Origin: Symbiodinium natans | Taxonomy: Eukaryota; Sar; Dinophyceae; Suessiales; Symbiodiniaceae | Assembly (NCBI GenBank): GCA_905221605.1 | Contig: CAJNDS010002198.1 | Location: 527,390 to 591,389 of the forward strand | Direction of reading: 5' to 3' | DNA length: 64,000 bases | Shown: positions 10,135 through 21,189 of the stretch, piece by piece | Numbering within the stretch: position 1 is the first letter of the stretch | How the letters are laid out: every line of letters begins with the position of its first letter | Notes under the pieces: model-generated | What the model was told of the DNA's origin: nothing | What the model saw: the letters and a program-made list of their open reading frames with translations, nothing else | Databases searched by the model: none | Position numbers and translations under genes: made by a program

Positions 10135-10516
10135 CACTTCATTTCATTTTCATTTTCATTTCATTTTCATTCTCATTTTCATTTTCATCTTCATTTCATC
10201 TTCATCTTCATCTTCATCTTCATCTTCATCTTCATCTTCATCTTCATCTTCATCTTCATCTTCATCTTCATCTTCATCTTCATCTTCATCTTCATCTTCA
10301 TCTTCATCTTCATCTTCATCTTCATCTTCATCTTATCTTCATCTTCATCTTATCTTCATCTTCATCTTCATCTTCATTCTCATTTCCATCTCCATCTTCA
10401 TCTCATCTTCATCTTGATTTTCATTTTTCATCGTCGTTGTCATTGTCATTCCCATTCCCATTCTCATTTTCATTCTCATTTTCATTTTCATTTTCATTTT
10501 CATTTTCATTTCATTT
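10135..10516 (+). repeat. (TTCATC)n hexanucleotide tract
   Basis: About 380 bp of TTCATC in the middle, flanked by TTTTCAT and TTTCAT variants at both ends. The open frames across it (poly-HL, poly-FI) exist because the hexamer lacks stops; there is no other support for coding. Confidence 0.9.
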
Positions 10517-11295
10517 CACAGTTGTGTATGAACCATGTGAAGAACGAATGGAATTTGATTATGATGATTGGATGAAGCGATGAATCGGTTTCGGACAAAC
10601 GGGTCGATAAATATTGGAGGATGAATCATGGACATTGCCTGCGTGATTTCAGAGCAGCACCGATGGGTGTTAAACACCATGCCGTGCCTCATTTTGGAGT
10701 CTGACCAGATGGTCGATGACGCCCGCCTTTGCTCGCTGATGCCTTTCGGAAAGGAACGCGCCTTCTTTCTCACCTTCGAAGCCCAAAGCCAAAAACCCTC
10801 TCTTCCATCCTATGAACAAAGGGAGCCTAAGATGTTATTCATCAGATCTGCGTTGTTGCAGTAACTCTCTCACCATTGGCTCAAGGTGCAAAACATTGGA
10901 GTCTCGAGTGATTGATGCACAGTCTGCTTTGGTGCCTGTGATTGTGGTGCTCCGTGACATTGCAGACCTGAGATCACACTGAACATTGATCTTGTAAAAT
11001 TTCATGGTAGCGGCGAAGTCCAGGGCATCCGACTAGACATTGTACTAGATCGGTGTACCTTTGGCGATGTCCAAGGATTGGGTGGAGAAATCAAGTTTTC
11101 CCGCCGCCCGTTTCTCACGGAGATTCAAACAAGTGGGAAGATTGGTCTTGGCAGCTTGCGTCCTATGTGTCATTGTAAAAACCCCGGGCCCAAGGACTGA
11201 TGGAGAGATTGGAAGGAACAACAGAACCATGCACTGACCAACACTTGATCGATTGAGAGGAGTGAGTCTCCTCTCCCGATTGCTGGATTTCCAAC
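10517..11295. other. Unassigned region
   Basis: About 780 bp between the hexanucleotide tract and the copia-like gag remnant. Some may be the eroded 5' end of that element, but no domain is readable. Confidence 0.35.
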
Positions 11296-11945
11296 TCATT
11301 TGAAGCTGATTTGACGAGAGCTCATATCATTGAAGAACAAGAATGAGAATGCAACTGGCAAAGCGTTGGATGATGATCTGTTGGTGACATTGATGGTGAA
11401 CAAAACGTCAGGTTCGTTGCAGCAACACTTGAGATTGAATGTGAATGCACTGACAACATTTGCGGACGTATTGCAAATCATGAAACTGTGTTACCAGAGT
11501 AGGCATCTAGCAAATTGGAAGTCACAGTCCTCTTCGAAATAACCGGTTCCCATGGAGAATTGAGAGGAAAAGGAAAAGGTAGGTATTGGAACAAAGGAAA
11601 AGGTTTCGCTTTCGGAAAAGGCAAAGGAAAGTCCAAAGGAAAAGGAAAGAATTGGAAGGGCAAAGGAAAGGGAAAGAAAGGGTTAGGTCCAGGCAAGAGC
11701 AAAGGAAAAGGAAAAGGAGGAAAGATTGGAAAAGGAAACCAAGGTACAGGATGTTTCATTTGTGGGTGCAGTCCCATTGGAGCAGGGAACGCCCTCAAGC
11801 GCAACAAGGCACCGTGATTGAAGGTTTTGAAGGAGAACAAACAGGAGACCGGAGTGATGGTTCGAATGATGCTAGCTGGTGGTATGATGATTGGCAAGGT
11901 GCGCTGTATGGTGATGCAGACTACATGTATTGGGATGATTCCTAG
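11296..11945 (+). pseudogene. copia-like gag C-terminus
   Basis: A helical segment (LDDDLLVTLMVNKTSGSLQQ) precedes a Lys-Gly tract of KGKGKGK repeats (about 11560-11740). The start of a zinc knuckle, CFICG, then follows in frame 1. After a one-base shift the sequence continues as HWSRERPQAQQG in frame 3, completing the usual C-x2-C-x4-H-x4-C layout except that the last Cys reads Arg. This matches nucleic-acid-binding gag proteins of copia-like elements. Confidence 0.6.
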
Positions 11946-12439
11946 CGCACGAATGATTGGCAAGAGTACTCAGAGGATTGGTCTGATGACGGGTCCAGTT
12001 GGCAAACGGCCGACCCTGCGTGCAACACACACGTGCATCAGCTTCAAAGTTCTGTGCAGATTAGCAAGGTAACCTCATTGGATCAAAGTTCCGTGCCTGC
12101 AGCCACTCCTGCAGCAGTCACCATTGATCAACAAGAGTGACTGAGGATGACGCTGAAGCCTCACGTGAACATGAGTCTTCAAGGAATCTACTCATTGATG
12201 GATGCAGTGCCTCTACCCGCGCACACACGTCACGCGCCCAGGTTTGATGAGAAACTTTTTCGCAGGAGCGCTTATGATCATTGGCACGTTGTTCTCCTCT
12301 GTTCCTGCCCTACATATCCCCAAAAAATATTTGGCTGTGAGCAAAGCAGTACCACTGGTGCTACTGATACTGATTCCATTGGCACTGATGCCGAAAGATT
12401 GCCTGATCCCATTGACATCAGCATAGATGCATTGTCAAA

Positions 12440-12886
12440 TTCTTGCCTGCAGTCTGGCATTGTCGATCGGAGTGACAGTGGTGCTTCAGCACATTGCTGT
12501 CCACCTTGGTTCGCTTCGGACTACCCATTGCACCCCGTTGGCCGTGATTTGTCCTGCCCTCAGAAGCATCTCGGGTAAGACGTTGAACATTCTCGGCAGA
12601 CGAGTGGTTGAGCTGGATTGCAATGGTCATTCATTGTATGTTCAGTTCTATGTGTGTGAGCACATATGGATTTCTGTTGCAAGATTTCTGGACTATGATG
12701 GCGAAAGATTTGATGACATTGATGACCCCTACTACGCGAATGGTGCCCATTGTACAGCAAGGTACATTGGTGTGTCTCACTCCGACTGTTGTTCCATATG
12801 TTCTTTCATCAGGCCCCAAGACTGAATCGGAAATCGACAAGCTCCCAGATGATCTCGATGTTCAGACATTGGATGTGGAGCTTTGA
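12440..12886 (+). pseudogene. copia-like retropepsin remnant
   Basis: RSDSGASAHCCPPWFASDYPL in frame 3 carries the DSGA active site of retroviral-type aspartic proteases with the usual downstream Cys-Pro. The continuation LRSISGKTLNILGRRVVEL and YVQFYVCE is in frame 1, and GTLVCLTPTVVPYVL in frame 2. The frame changes mark it as decayed. The protease would have cleaved the gag-pol polyprotein. Confidence 0.6.
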
Positions 12887-13869
12887 GAGGCATTTCTGAC
12901 ATTGTTGATCTTGAGTACGCAGCAAAGAAGTCCAAGGCCCCTACTTTGAAGTCGAAGTCTCGTCCTCAAACGTTGCCGAAACGATTGCAAGCACGCCCGT
13001 CGAGTCCTCCTACACCACTCGACGAAGCGCACGCGGTGCGTGTTCAGTGCCAAGGGTCCTGGGCCCGTCGCCAGTTTCTCACGGCGATCAAGGAGGAGGC
13101 TCCTGAAGCCAGCATTGCCTCACTGGCTAGGGCCAACAGGAACCGCCCGAGCCTTCCTCACCACATGCTGGCCGACACCATCTTGTTGCTCAAAGACCTG
13201 GTGTCCGGGGAGCTCCTTCCGCAGGCTCGCAGCCTTCAGATCCTCGGCACCGGGGCTAGGAGAAGGGTGTACCAGCTTGAACCTGGGCTCGTCCTCAAGC
13301 TCACGAGCGAGGAGATGGGGCATGGTTTGGAGCCGGCGTGGTGTGACAAATTCCTGCCCCTGACGTGCAAAGTTCACGCACACGGCCAGTGCTCTGTTAG
13401 GCTCTCGGAGTCGGCTTCGGCTCACCAAGAAACCACCATGTCGTGGTTGATTCAGGAGCGCTTTGTGGCCCACATGAAAGACTACGTGCCGCAGGTTGGT
13501 CCCGGGAGCCCTGCCGTCGTTCAGCTGCTTGCGTGTTTCGTCTGCGTCATCTGCTTTTTGGAGGCGTCAGGAGCGGCCCTCGCAGACATTGGTTGGGAGA
13601 ACCAGTCCGTAAAGCTGGACGGCCCGACCAATATGATGGCCCCGACATTCCATGATTGCGAGCGTTGGAGTGTATGGCGTACAGGCACCCGGATGTCCAA
13701 CCTTCCGGGCTTTTGGGCTACACTCGAGGCCTTTGGGTTGCAGGAAGCTTCGGGTTTTTTGGTTCCCGTGTGTTTTCCCACGAGTGAATCATGCACCGTA
13801 ATTTGCCATACGCCTAAACAAGCCTTGCACAGCTGGAGCATCTCCGGCTCTCAGCTGGCCTTGACCTAA
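12883..13869 (+). CDS. Kinase-like-fold ORF, N-terminus unresolved
   Basis: A 328-codon frame without a convincing ATG near its beginning, so it may be an exon or a truncated gene. Features suggest a degenerate protein-kinase-like fold: a glycine-loop-like LGTGARRRVYQL, a lysine strand LVLKL, a catalytic-loop-like ALADIGWENQSV, and a metal-Asp-like FHDCERWS. The canonical HRD motif is absent, so activity is doubtful. It follows the broken copia element and precedes the retroelement ORFs. The last 41 codons plus about 27 nt beyond the stop are repeated exactly, inverted, at 26422-26571. It could be a host gene or an element-borne gene. Confidence 0.4.
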   Translation: MRGISDIVDLEYAAKKSKAPTLKSKSRPQTLPKRLQARPSSPPTPLDEAHAVRVQCQGSWARRQFLTAIKEEAPEASIASLARANRNRPSLPHHMLADTILLLKDLVSGELLPQARSLQILGTGARRRVYQLEPGLVLKLTSEEMGHGLEPAWCDKFLPLTCKVHAHGQCSVRLSESASAHQETTMSWLIQERFVAHMKDYVPQVGPGSPAVVQLLACFVCVICFLEASGAALADIGWENQSVKLDGPTNMMAPTFHDCERWSVWRTGTRMSNLPGFWATLEAFGLQEASGFLVPVCFPTSESCTVICHTPKQALHSWSISGSQLALT

Positions 13870-13896
13870 CCCCTAGGTGGGGCCTTCTGCTTTTCG
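13747..13896 (+). repeat. 150-bp inverted repeat, left arm
   Basis: By direct reading, all 150 bases match the reverse complement of 26422-26571. The arm covers the end of the kinase-like ORF and its stop codon. Sequence diverges immediately on both sides (GAA before, GTCAAGG after). Perfect identity over 12.5 kb distance implies recent duplication or gene conversion. Confidence 0.9.
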
Positions 13897-13979
13897 GTCA
13901 AGGCCTTCTACGCTCTTACTCTTTTCTAGAGCCTCCAGGCCTCGTAAGTCTGGTGTTTTTGTAGCTTGCACGTCCAGCC

Positions 13980-14962
13980 ATGGCCTACCGTGCGAGCATG
14001 CCCATCCGCACAGAAGTTCGCAGTTCTTCAGATAGCGGACGCCACGACTACGTCCTCGAGTGGGACGACTTGGTCTACTTGCACTTGAACAGACTGGCCC
14101 TGTTTGCACAACCTGCCCAAGATGACTACGCCGCGCCTTGCCCTGGCTACGAGCCAGGCCCAGAGGATACCACCCCGCCGGTTCGCTTCAGGACTCGCAC
14201 AGCGCCCACTTCTGCACAGATCAGCACGCCTGAGCCAGCGATGCACACTCCTCTTGGAGCCTCCGATTTGCCTACTACAACGGATGCACATATGGGCCCC
14301 ACTGAGCCCCATCCTGGAGCTACGAGATCTACTCCTCTTGGAGCTTTCAACTCAGCTTCTGCAAGTGACACGCCTATGGGTCCCGCTGGGCCCCCCTTTG
14401 AAGCTAAGCGTGACACTCCTCTTGGAGCTTCTGACATGCCTTCTACAGCCAATGACTTCATGCCTTCAAAGCCCAACGAGCCTCACGACCTGGTGCACAT
14501 AAGGTCCCTGCTCGTTTATATGCACAACCACCTGGCCTGCCAAGACGCAATGGGCCGCACTCTGATGCAGGCAGAGGAATCCAGACGCCTGGAGCTGCAA
14601 GCAGTCTCTGTCCAACTGCAGCAAATACTCACCAGCCTGACCTTCGCCCAGCAGGCCTACGCCGACCTCAGGCATGAGCTCGACAGCATCGCAGCCGACT
14701 TTCTGGCCTATCGCATTCGCACAGAAGCGGAGCTGTCAAGCCTTAGGGAAGCCTTGGGGCCCATGCCCTCCCAAATCAATACCCTCAAGCGTATTGCAAT
14801 ACTGCCTTATATAATGCACATCTTCAGGCCCTGCGTACCTTTCAGGTCCCGGCGAACAGGTGGGAAGAGGCAAATCCCCATGCCTTGTTGCGTAGAGAGC
14901 TTCTACACCTAGAGGATCGCCTTCTTCGCCTAGAAGCTGCACAGCCCCCCGTGTGGTTCTGA
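13980..14962 (+). CDS. Coiled-coil retroelement structural ORF, frameshifted near its end
   Basis: ATG at 13980 opens a 310-codon frame ending at 14912. Residues about 90-173 are three 28-residue repeats (TPLGASD..., see 14247-14498). Residues about 178-262 form a long heptad-rich coiled coil (LLVYMHNHLACQ, LELQAVSVQLQQ, LRHELDSIAADF). Near 14770-14795 a shift to another frame gives a more protein-like tail (HLQALRTFQVPANRW, LLRRELLHLEDRLLRL) ending at TGA 14960-14962. So the annotated stop at 14912 is probably the result of an indel. A gag-like or scaffold role is inferred from position and coiled coil only. Confidence 0.45.
14247..14498 (+). repeat. 84-bp in-frame tandem repeat, three copies
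   Basis: ACTCCTCTTGGAGC starts at 14247, 14331 and 14415, an exact 84-bp period. Each unit encodes 28 residues beginning TPLGA and ending in a Pro-rich linker. The period is a multiple of three, so copy number can change without breaking the frame. Confidence 0.85.
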
Positions 14963-15037
14963 TACCTCACGCAGTTATCGGCTCTTAGCTTTTTCTCGGG
15001 ACCCCCTTGACTAGCCTTGTCGAGTCACGCCGTGCCC

Positions 15038-15853
15038 ATGCCCCCTCAGCCTAAAAGCCCAGCCTTCCAACCCTGCCCCTGGAATGTCCAGGATTGGAGC
15101 GGCACCGAGGACAGCAGTGACACATGCCCAGACGCCTCAGCGTCCTCAGCACAAGAGCCCTTCACACACAGCTTCGCTCTTGCACAGGTCAGGCTGCCTC
15201 ACCAGGTCAGACCGCCTACAACAGCACCAACGCTGCCACAGCCTCATAATGACCCTAACCCGCCTAACACGCCCACACCCCGGCCTAAGCCTAAGCCTCC
15301 GCCGCCACAGCACCTGCTGTCTAATGCTGGCTCCATACTGCCCCCTCTGCCTGCTGGCCCCAGATCGGCAGAGCGCCAATTCTTCGCCGTGCCCATGCAG
15401 AGCTTCTGCTCCCGCTATCAAAACCGCACATGCCGCCGTCAGTGTGCCTTGCATATGTCGGCACTGCAACGCGCCCATGCCCACGTGTCCGCTCTACATG
15501 GTCTACCCGCACAGGCGCTCATGCCCACAGTGGTACAGACCAGACACCTCTTTGGCCTCAGCAACATACTGGCCTGCCTCTGGGCCCACATTAGCCCACA
15601 AGACCGCCGCTCATTCCACGTCATTGACTGGTGGTCTGCCGCCGATGCCCGCTGGTACCTGGCAGGCCTGCCAATGCCTGACTCGGACGATTACTCCGAC
15701 CATGGCATCTCATCGGGCACAAGCACCGCTGCCTCAGTGGGTGCCTGGCCCATGCCGGTGCCTCGCGTGAGCACCTCCTCTGCCCATCCTTTGCACGTGC
15801 CTACCGGGACCCACGCCGCCATGTCGCACCCGACTTACGCCAATGCCCTGTGA
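15038..15853 (+). CDS. Retroelement ORF with CCCH-like motif
   Basis: An open frame from ATG 15038 (TTG 15017 also in frame) to TGA at 15851-15853. A Pro/Ser-rich N-terminal half leads to FCSRYQNRTCRRQCALH, a Cys-x7-Cys-x3-Cys-x2-His cluster. It closely resembles the ICRRYQNGQC finger of the gag-like protein at 21190-22456, suggesting a duplicated RNA-binding module. The following region (IDWWSAADARWYLAGL) is probably folded; the C-terminus is low-complexity. It sits between the coiled-coil ORF and ORF-X on the same strand. Function is not known; RNA binding is inferred from the finger. Confidence 0.45.
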   Translation: MPPQPKSPAFQPCPWNVQDWSGTEDSSDTCPDASASSAQEPFTHSFALAQVRLPHQVRPPTTAPTLPQPHNDPNPPNTPTPRPKPKPPPPQHLLSNAGSILPPLPAGPRSAERQFFAVPMQSFCSRYQNRTCRRQCALHMSALQRAHAHVSALHGLPAQALMPTVVQTRHLFGLSNILACLWAHISPQDRRSFHVIDWWSAADARWYLAGLPMPDSDDYSDHGISSGTSTAASVGAWPMPVPRVSTSSAHPLHVPTGTHAAMSHPTYANAL

Positions 15854-15899
15854 GCCGCACGCTGCCTTGCCTAGTGCCCCCCCCATGCACTGATTGTTC

Positions 15900-16022
15900 A
15901 TGGACCCGCCCATCCTGCCCTTTGCTGCAGGTACCTACGCCTTCGAGATCGGCATCGACTTCATGTACATCGAGGTTGCCAGTTGCCACCTTATTCTGCC
16001 TACTAGCTGCACACCGCCCTGA
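15900..16022 (+). CDS. 40-residue hypothetical ORF
   Basis: ATG at 15900, stop at 16020-16022. The product is compact and hydrophobic in the middle (FEIGIDFMYIEVASCHLIL). It lies in the gap between the CCCH ORF and ORF-X. Short length makes it uncertain; it may be a decayed part of a longer element protein. Confidence 0.2.
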   Translation: MDPPILPFAAGTYAFEIGIDFMYIEVASCHLILPTSCTPP

Positions 16023-16279
16023 GAGTTGCTGACCGGTTGGTGTTCATACTTCCTCACTGTCAGGCCAATACGCACTTTCTGCCTGCCTCTCTCGCACGAC
16101 TTCAAGGCCGGATGTGCTCTTGCAGTCGTTCGTGAGTGTTGTTGCCGCACATGCCTTGTTCTCTGCATACGGACATGCCTGCCCATGCGGTCTCTGGAGC
16201 CATACCTTGTTGCTTTCAGCGCCGCTTTCACAGCTTCAAGCCTCCCCAGATTCAGTGTTCGCCCATTCTCTCGCCCAGA

Positions 16280-18120
16280 ATGGACACTGCCGACATTCAG
16301 GGAAAGCTGCTGGCCTACTTCAACCAGCTCAGCCCCGAAGCCCGCGACCGCCTCCTAGCCAGTGCCCCTGCCCAGGAGACACAGCCTCAACCCGCCTCGG
16401 GTTCAGGCAATGTCTAGCCGGGACAGACACTGCCCACCAAGGCCCCGCCACCGGTGGTCACTGGCCAAGCCCAAGCCCAATCGCCTGAATCGGGCTCGAC
16501 GCCCAATCCAGCCCCGGATGCCTCAGCCTCGTCCTTGCTCGCAGACGAGCTAGCCGATATGAAGAAGTCAGCCTCCACCCCGCGGGCAAAAGGCGAAAGC
16601 CCTCACACGCAAAGATTGGGACTTCATCGACCCAGCCCAAGGCCTATCCTGGTCGCCCGACCAGATCCGCCGAGCCCATGGGGATGGCCACGTCATTCCC
16701 AGCCTAGTTTTCAAAAAAGGATGGAGTCAAAGTGCCTGAGGCGCTTGTGAAGCACGCTCCCCTCGACAGAGGCCGAGACAAGCCCATCTGCCCAGCCCGG
16801 CCCACTGCCCTCGGTCTCCGAGACCCGCCCAGCCTGGGCCGACATCCAAGAGGAGGAGGCCCTCAACACGCCCTTGCCCATAGGCTCCAGCGACGAGGAC
16901 AGCCCTGTGATCGAGGAGGTCATAGGTTTCGGGGGCGTGCCTATTGCCATGCCCAAGATTGTCAGCCCATGGCCACCCAAGCAGCCCAAAGCACCTGCAC
17001 CCGCAGAATCACAGGTGCCGCCAGCCCCTCCTGCCACTTGCCCTCCGAGCCCACCAGCAAGGCTCCGCCTGAGCCAGAAGCCCGCCCATCGGCCTCGCCA
17101 ACCAAGCCCAACCCTCGCATGACCATGGTCTACGAGGGCAGGACCTGGCACAACTTTTGGGGGCAGGACCCGCCAGCCAATGCCATCTCGGTGGACTGGG
17201 ACTCCTTCTGGTTCACTCTCGAGGAAGAGCCCATGGCAGCCCAGCCCAAAGGTCCTCCCTCCTGCCCACCGCCCGCGCAACCGCCTCAGCAGGCCCAAGA
17301 ATCCCATCAGCCGCCGGGAACCAAGGCCCCGCCGCCGCCTATGCCGCAGGAGCCAGAACCGGCCCACAAAAAGATCAAATGCTCCGTCTTCGGAGCGGAT
17401 GGCTGGATCCTCAGGAAGGACCAGAGGGGTCGGGTGCACATCACAGAAGCCGACTACGCCAGCCTAGTCGCCCATGCCGACCAGGGAGACCCCCGAGCCC
17501 AGGAAGTGCGCTCCTTGGGGTTCAACATTTGGGCCCCGCAATTTGTCGCGGGCCCAGTGGTGCCTTTCTCCATTATCAGCCCACCGCCGACACAGCCGCA
17601 GTCGGCCCCAGCCCAGGAAGCCAACACCTCGCCTCCCACTGCCCAAGAGCAGACGGACTCGCAGAACGCCCAGACCCAGGATGACTTCACGGACCTACTC
17701 GGCCTAGGGCAAGACTCCTCGGATCGAGGCCTCCGCAACCCCTTCCCGAATCCACTGCGCACAGGAGACGACTTCCGGCCCAAGGCAACCAGTGCCAGGT
17801 CCATGCCCTGCCCACACCTGCTGATTGCGCCCAACGCCGATAGACGCTACCGAGGCACCCTCATCATGCCCAGTGTGTGCCTACCAGATACTTTCAATCT
17901 GGCGCCCCACCTTCTCAAGGTCTTCTACGTGGACCATCGAGAACGCCTACGATGCATGCGCCCATGCTCAACACGCCCACACTGCCCCTTCGGCCTCGTG
18001 TGTGCACAGATTATGTCGGACACCGACAGTGAGCATTTGGATCACCTGTGCAGCCGCTGCGTGGAGTTTCGCAGAGCCCACGAAGACCCATGGGGCTGGT
18101 TCCATGCCTACGCGCCTTAA
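16280..18120 (+). pseudogene. Retroelement ORF-X with stop and frameshifts
   Basis: A natural start, MDTADIQGKLLAYFNQL, lies at about 16280. The frame runs to an in-frame TAG at 16415-16417 and continues sensibly beyond it (ADELADMKKSAS). It then needs shifts near 16590 (KDWDFIDPAQGLSW), near 16740 (WADIQEEEALNTPLPIGSSD) and near 17020 before the long final frame to 18120. That frame contains YEGRTWHNFWGQDPP, a VFGADGWILRKDQRGRVHIT segment and a Cys-rich end (about 17810-18110: MPCPHLL, FYVDHRERLRCMRPC, LCSRCVEFRR). The C-terminal Cys/His layout could bind zinc. A diverged copy lies at 102-624, so this protein belongs to the mobile family. Function unknown. Confidence 0.5.
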
Positions 18121-18558
18121 AGCCCTGGCAACACGCCAGCATTTTCCCTAATGGCATCGCCTATGCCTTGCCGCCCAGCGTGCCCAAGCCTAGCAGCCCT
18201 TGCCCATTCCCGACCCAAGAATTGGGCCTTGTTTTGCATCCGCCGCCGGCCCGAATAGGGGAGAAAAGAAGAGTATGCCAACTGCAGAACCATGTTTACA
18301 CATGCGACCAGTTGGCCTTGTTTAGCTCCCATGCTTACCTGATGCAGGTGCCCACCATCGAGCCCTTCGAGATGCAGCCGAAGCCCTGTCTCTTCACACA
18401 CCGAGAAAAGCCTCCTGCCCGCTTCTCTGCAGGTGCCTAGTTCAGCTTCTTGCGCAGGATTGCCGCTTTCAGTAACGCCTCCACATGCAAGGAGTGCCCA
18501 TCATCAGCATTCTGTGAGCCACCCTCTCTGCAGCCATTTTACTCAAACCACCAGGAAC

Positions 18559-21040
18559 ATGTTTCCAGGCCACAAGCCACGTGTCGACTGGAGCCCCACT
18601 CCTAGTCGAAAGAAGCCCAGGCTACCTAATAGTGGGGATTTAAGCCCTAACCCGCCCTCCCCAGCCTCCCTGCCGGGACTCTCTATCGATCTCCTTTCCG
18701 AGATCGAGCCCGACCTCGACCCGAGCGAGGACTGGGACCCACAACAAGCTCCCTCAAGCACTGGACCCGACCCCATCGAGGACTGGTCCCCAGACAATGA
18801 GGCCTCATCGCACGCTTGCCCCCCGCAGCAAGTCAGCACGCCTGGGCCGGCCTCCGACTCCTCTCCCTCCTGGGAGGTGCTCGGGGCGGAATCGGTCATT
18901 CCGGGTTTTCAGCCCTGCACAAGGGCCGCCATCTCAGTCACAAATCTGTCCCAGCATCTGCCCAAGCCGGTGCCTAAAATGCGTGGAAGACGCCCGGTGC
19001 AAGCACCGCAAAGCACAGCCTCCCTGCTCCTGCCCCTGTCCGCCTGGCCACGGCCACCGTGCAAGTCCCCGCGCTCGGGGCCCGTTCCGAAACACACTGT
19101 TCGCACTCTTTGGAGGCCCAGCTCCTCCGGCATGCCCCAAGAAATTTCAGACATGCTGGCATGCCACGGCTCCGCTGCCCAAGCCCCCCCCTAAGCCTGC
19201 TCCCGCTAGTGCCTACCTGAATAAGCCTAAGCCTCTACCGGCTCAGCCGCCGGCAACGCCGAACCCCGCCAGCTCCTCTACGCCGGAAATCGAAGCACCA
19301 TCGAAGCGCCAAGAGCCAATCGTTCACCAACAACGTTCGGGGCCACCTCGCCTTCAAACGATGCTTGCCAAAGAAGATGCTCGCAAACTAGAGTGCAACC
19401 GAATTTGGCTGCTCCTCCTGGATAAGCTGAGGGACACCAGCTCCCTCTGGACGGAGACGACCCAATCTCTCACGCCTGAAAGACTTCGGGTCCGAGCCAT
19501 TTCAGCCTACGCCGCCTCCAGCCTCGAGGCCTACCTGTCCAGATGCACCAGATTCTTAGACTTTCTGCAGGCACACAACATAGCCTTTTCAACGCTATCC
19601 CTGGTGGAGCTCGCCGACTACCTCGAGGCCGCCTTCGCCTCCCTTGCCCAAGACAGGGACGTGTGCCAAATCTCGCCCAAGACAACCCTTAAAGCCCTGT
19701 CTTGGCTATCGCGCATGGCTCAGGTGCAACACCTGCTGGAGCTACTCAGCAATCCGCTCATTTCAACTTACAGAATCGACATTAAGCCCAGAGATCGCAA
19801 AGAAGCCCTGCCCATTCCCATGGCATGCATCGTGTCATGGGAACGCCTCGTTTGCAAATCTTCCACCGGTACCCAAATGGTCCTACTGCTCGGAGCCTTC
19901 CTTTTGGCCTACCACGCATGCCTACGATTCGGCGACCTACAACGCATTCGCCTAAGCAGCCTCAGCCTGACAACGCAGGCCCTCCGGGGAATTTGTTGGA
20001 CGACCAAAACCTCCAGGTCGGGACAACCTTTTGCAGTAACCCTGACCGGCATATCAGGAAGAGGGCCTTCGGCCTCTTGGTGCCTAGCCTACCTCGCACG
20101 CCTACACGCCTCTTGGCTCGCAACGGAACGCTTTTGGGGCTCTTCATCCGAACCGGACTTCATGCTGCCCATCCTGCCAAATTGGGCCAACCCATCTCAA
20201 GCCGGGGTTGCATTCCAATCGCCCATGTCCTACACCCAGGCTTTGCCAGCACTGCGCTCTGCGCTGCAGCTCCACGAAGAAGCCTCGACAGGCGCCCTCG
20301 ACGCCCAGGAAGCACTCAACTTCACCCTACACGGCCTCAAAGTGGGGCTTCTCAGCCCAGCCAAGCAACTCAGGCTGCCTGCCGACCCGCGCCGGAAGGC
20401 GGGCCACCACAAGGTCAGCTCCGAGTTGTACGGGAGGGACGACACAATCGACAGCCTATGGGTACAGGCCTCGGTGGCCCACAATGTTTCCACAGGCTGG
20501 AGGCCCACTCGCCCAATAGCCCGCGGGGGACAAGCCCCCACCATAGAGCCCAGCTTTCAGGTGCCGCCGGGCCCTGTGCCCAAATCGATGACAATCAGTC
20601 ACATGCTGCCCATCATTCCCAGATTCATGTACGCGCGTGAGTTTGAGACCCAGGCCGCCATTGATGACGACGCCAACGAGCCCTCCTCGCCTTCACCCTC
20701 CAGGTCCAGCGGGGAACAATCAGCCTCAAAACATGCCTCCGATGAGTCCACCTTGGACGAAGACTCATACTCCTCCAGTGAGGAAGACAGCCCACACAAA
20801 GCCCCACAGCCTCGCCACCCCAAAGCCCCCCTGGACCCGGCGACAGCAATCGTCGCCAATGGACACTGGGGGGCAGTACATCTGGCCCATCCGATCTCAG
20901 ACACTCACTGGCGCACCGCCTGTGGGATAGTCATGGGGGACGCCGGGGTCATAATGCCTGAGCCTGACCCATCCAGGATGTGCCGCCATAAAGCCTGCCG
21001 TCTTGCCCTGGACGCCTTCCAGAGCCTGCCTTCAGAGTAA
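18559..21040 (+). CDS. Tyrosine recombinase (YR retroelement integrase-like)
   Basis: The catalytic region (about 19380-20500) fits tyrosine recombinases. An N-terminal SAM-like helical domain (YAASSLEAYLSRCTRFLDFL) is followed by the first arginine in ACLRFGDLQRIRL (19925-19927). Box II is H-x-x-K (HGLK, His 20330-20332, Lys 20339-20341), then a GHH motif (20402-20410) and the candidate nucleophile Tyr in ELYGRDD (20429-20431). Box II normally reads H-x-x-R, so Lys is a variation. Upstream, a disordered segment from MFPGHKPRVDW (18559) sits in frame 1, with a shift into frame 2 near 18950 through a Cys-rich stretch (CLKCVEDARCKH). Such enzymes integrate circular element DNA without making staggered-cut duplications. 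Confidence 0.7.
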
Positions 21041-21189
21041 AAACAGGAACGGCCCGCAGTGCATCCATGTTGAGCCAACCCCCTTCCCCCCCCACCCTCT
21101 TGCCTGCCCGCCCAGGTGCACGCCTACACCGCAGCCGTTGAGACTCTCTCGAGATCACCGCGTACCCCCGCTCCTCTTTCTTCCACGCC

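Larger units (their letters stand above)
11296..12886 (+). mobile_element. Broken Ty1/copia-like retrotransposon (gag and protease only)
   Basis: The order of pieces is a Lys/Gly-rich gag tail with zinc-knuckle remnants, a retropepsin active site (DSGASAH), then protease C-terminal sequence. This is the 5' half of a copia-type pol as commonly seen in dinoflagellates. Integrase and RT are missing; the sequence ends where the kinase-like ORF begins (12883). Three different frames are needed, so it is dead. No long terminal repeat was identified. Confidence 0.6.

Noticed and set aside
10083-10583. 166-codon HL-rich frame
   Set aside because: It is created by the TTCATC hexanucleotide tract, which has no stop codon; no non-repetitive part is protein-like.
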